The notes beneath the pieces were generated by a model that saw only the letters and a program-made list of their open reading frames with translations, did not search any database and was not told the DNA's origin. Below are positions 62,501 through 64,000 of a stretch of 64,000 bases of DNA, one piece after another. Numbering within the stretch: position 1 is the first letter of the stretch; each line of letters opens with the position of its first letter. The translations under genes and the position numbers were made by a program. The DNA comes from Chaetoceros tenuissimus (taxonomy: Eukaryota > Bacillariophyta > Thalassiosirophyceae > Chaetocerotales > Chaetocerotaceae): positions 3,968,001 to 4,032,000 of the forward strand of contig BLLK01000047.1 in NCBI GenBank assembly GCA_021927905.1. The letters are read 5' to 3'.

Positions 62501-64000
62501 TGAAGTCATGGATATTTTCAGTAATCAGCTTGGGTCTATTATCCAGAGCATGCGGAGAGAAAAGGGATTCAAGGCCATACACTTTAATATCACCATTCAA
62601 ACGCTGAAGAAATTCAACTTTCCCTAACTGCTTAGCATTTGCCTCTGTTTCCATGCTCCCATGAAACTGTAACCAATTGGAGGAATTGACACGGTTCCTA
62701 ACACTAGATAGATGCTCATTGATAGTCTTCTGGCTACGAAGTTGGCCTCCACCACGATAGGTTGTCTCTCCAGCACGTGTTTTCAGGAGGTATGTTTTAG
62801 GATCGATGGATGCACCACCAACATATACAGCTCCAAGGAACTCGATGTATCCGCCTCGTAATGGCCTCGTTGCATCTGGCTTGAAGTCTGGGTCTTTGAA
62901 GTCTGGATTTAGGTCTATTCCACCAAATCCCTTCAAAACACTAGCGTAATCCTTGGTTTTCCTTCTGGACTCTAGTAGCCCACCAGTTCTGCCAGTGTCA
63001 GGAGTTGTAGTTGACGACTCACTCAACAAATCTTCGTTCTCACCCATAGTTTCTGTTAATACTTGTAGAATAAACTATGGTCGTTCGGGCTCATAACCAA
63101 ATGGAAGGAAGAGATTATACGAAGCTTGGAATGCTCGAGTGTGGTCAACAATCAGTAGTGATAACAATATCAAGTGTACTTATATATCGAAGTCTAGTTG
63201 TTATGAGTACATTAGGTGAGTGAGTTTCTATTCACCACAAGATCTTTCTGCAGACGAGCGATTTGTCTTATCCGTGTTCATACAAGAATTAGTTGACAGA
63301 CGTCATTAACCTAAATGACTTCCACCTCCCAACTAGCCAGGTGGATCTGGAGGTGGTGGATCTTGCGTTGGATATAATGGTAGTGGTGCATCATGCCAAG
63401 GATTTCAAGGTGGAGGGGGAACAGTCACGCCTGCCGGTGGTAAGTACTATGAATGGCTTGAACATGTTAACGTTATCAACAACTCTGATCATGTGTCTCT
63501 ATCTACTTCTTTTCAGGTACTTATGGAGGAGGTAAGCCACTTTTTCAATATTACTTTACACTCACGTAATCATGAAGGAGAAGCTTGCACCAAAAGCTTT
63601 GACTCTTGCTGCACGTTTCAATTACTTTCGAATTATCATCACTGATGTAATTTTATTTTGTAGGGGGTGCCGGTGGCTTTGATAGTACTGTTTTATATGG
63701 AGTTGGCGGATCTGGAGGTATGTAGAGCATTACAAGATGGAAATGTTTCAGTAACACAAGGCATTCTCCTCATCTGAAACCTTTCTTTTTCCTTTCATAG
63801 GTGCTGGTGTGATTTCATCAATTACTGGAGTCGCTATAGGTAAGATAATGAATTCCGAATATCAAAGGCTTGAGTATATCTGGTTATTTGTACTTGGTTT
63901 AGACCCTAATCCAGACTTGATTTAAGAGTATTACCTCAAAGCTCTTATTTCTTTACCTTTCACGAAATTCTTATATCTATTCTTTTCTCATTTTAGGTCG
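59531..64000 (+). CDS. RCC1-repeat / Gly-rich domain protein, interrupted and partial
   Basis: The first exon (59531-60933) starts with the end of a ricin-like unit (RVRLYRDGTLNDALDKWDI). RCC1-type repeats follow (HTCTLVDDTVFCYGRNGDGQ, HTCAILENKSLYCWGWN, HVCALLKDTTVKCFGHN). An in-frame TAA at 60204-60206 breaks it, and the same frame continues beyond. A Gly-rich domain (FIIIGGGGSGG; VGAGGAAV; GGGGG) is spread over exons 61015-61248, 63341-63439, 63517-63531, 63664-63717, 63801-63839 and 63997 onward past the window end, all joined in phase 1. Intron 61249-63340 contains an LTR element on the other strand. The gene may be the 3' part of the preceding one, split by decay. The stop makes a full product doubtful. 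Confidence 0.6.
61353..61588 (-). repeat. LTR (3' LTR relative to gag)
   Basis: 236 bp, nearly identical to 63102-63324 except for a roughly 13-bp extra segment (GCTCACAATCGCC). Read on the minus strand it starts TGGAAGTC and ends CTTCCTTCCG, with the expected final A changed. Confidence 0.9.
61575..63047 (-). CDS. Gag-like polyprotein
   Basis: 490 residues, intact. It has a helical capsid-like body and, near residue 425, a Cys/His cluster CWDCGSFFHLC...C that resembles a zinc knuckle but does not keep the exact CX2CX4HX4C spacing. A Gly/Lys-rich, nucleic-acid-binding-type tail follows. The last codons and the stop overlap the first bases of the 3' LTR. It is the only protein of the element, so reverse transcription would depend on enzymes from another element. 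Confidence 0.78.
   Translation of the reverse strand: MGENEDLLSESSTTTPDTGRTGGLLESRRKTKDYASVLKGFGGIDLNPDFKDPDFKPDATRPLRGGYIEFLGAVYVGGASIDPKTYLLKTRAGETTYRGGGQLRSQKTINEHLSSVRNRVNSSNWLQFHGSMETEANAKQLGKVEFLQRLNGDIKVYGLESLFSPHALDNRPKLITENIHDFTLKCVTDDHVFRARYSNECARGYDIFETSDFALSHALVQSYLSSQLYSDLQTAYTDISQFAYLPGQVLLMLALEHTNNLVTYDIDEARKSFEALKLISYPGENVGDLVKDVLKYLRIMDSGYCLPYNVQSTFLYKVNNTCCPNFNFQISLALQKVLEMEDSVGQHKSPLEIQRHSHYQTYNIWQLCEKVSTTYCQEVGHGRWIVERIPSAEGNLGSVSTQKNPNGKFCWDCGSFFHLCNSSHCPCFGTSDQGKHEFKSSRSAGGGGHDKTKPGPGASSEDKDKKERRPMAPWRLVHPKDENATCVEVI
63079..63098 (-). other. Primer-binding site, half-tRNA-Met type
   Basis: Immediately inside the 5' LTR, after 3 nt, the minus strand reads GGTTATGAGCCCGAACGACC. 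Its complement contains CTCATAA, the anticodon loop of tRNA-Met (CAU). Copia-like elements are known to prime with the 5' half of initiator tRNA-Met. Confidence 0.75.
63102..63324 (-). repeat. LTR (5' LTR relative to gag)
   Basis: 223 bp with TG...CA ends when read on the minus strand (TGGAAGTC...CTTCCTTCCA), a canonical LTR boundary. Confidence 0.9.

Larger units (their letters stand above)
61353..63324 (-). mobile_element. Gag-only Copia-type LTR retrotransposon
   Basis: Two direct terminal repeats flank one gag-like frame on the minus strand; total about 1.97 kb. There is no protease, integrase, reverse transcriptase or RNase H, so it is non-autonomous. The primer-binding site matches a half-tRNA-Met. 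I see no clear target-site duplication and no clean polypurine tract. Confidence 0.85.

Noticed and set aside
61348-63329. Target-site duplication around the LTR element
   Set aside because: The five bases outside each LTR (CAAAA and CCTCC) do not match, so no duplication can be claimed.

Overview
The window reads as nuclear DNA of a diatom or close photosynthetic stramenopile; I cannot name the species. The genes are AT-rich, with short GT-AG introns (mostly 57-115 bp). Several precursors begin with a signal peptide followed by the Phe-led 'ASAFAP-like' plastid transit motif. Chlorophyll biosynthesis is nuclear-encoded (8-vinyl reductase), and extracellular-type proteins carry the Pro/Ser 'PSxxPS' repeats common in diatoms.

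Layout. 0-12 kb: a plastid-targeted coiled-coil protein, an ArsH-type flavoprotein, a 7TM receptor, an SRPBCC protein, and a very large nitric oxide synthase gene. Two adjacent reading frames join across a 70-bp intron to give a globin-like/NOS fusion of about 1748 residues. 11.7-37.7 kb: a fast-evolving tandem array. It holds seven same-strand MYND zinc-finger genes or remnants, two opposite-strand frameshifted MYND relatives, a second 7TM receptor, a lesioned 7TM copy and a 7TM tail fragment. A full oxidosqualene cyclase closes the array, and two broken copies of its tail lie inside it. All seven MYND genes share a roughly 70-bp upstream cassette with a TGACA-NN-TGTCA palindrome, and an eighth cassette has no gene. 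Two MYND genes carry a duplicated finger exon.

37.9-51 kb: divinyl chlorophyllide 8-vinyl reductase, a small plastid-targeted protein, a two-TM SLATT-like protein, a membrane-anchored sulfotransferase, a secreted P450/CYP74-like protein interrupted by a beta-type repeat domain, and a four-exon WD-repeat protein. 51.27-54.87 kb: a complete mariner-like element with near-perfect terminal inverted repeats, TA flanks and an intact 956-aa DD39D transposase.

55-64 kb: a 348/349-bp tandem repeat. After it come modular surface-type genes (FG-GAP-like propeller, PSxxPS linker, ricin-like lectin, RCC1 repeats, Gly-rich domain) with in-frame stops. A gag-only Copia-type LTR element with a half-tRNA-Met primer site sits inside an intron of the Gly-rich part.

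Two themes run through the window. Isoprenoid/pigment and NO/arsenic enzymes are ordinary single-copy neighbours. Between them lies a birth-and-death array (MYND, 7TM, cyclase tail) whose copies are at every stage from intact to relic. Several frame breaks fall in otherwise good genes outside the array, so some may be assembly indels rather than decay.
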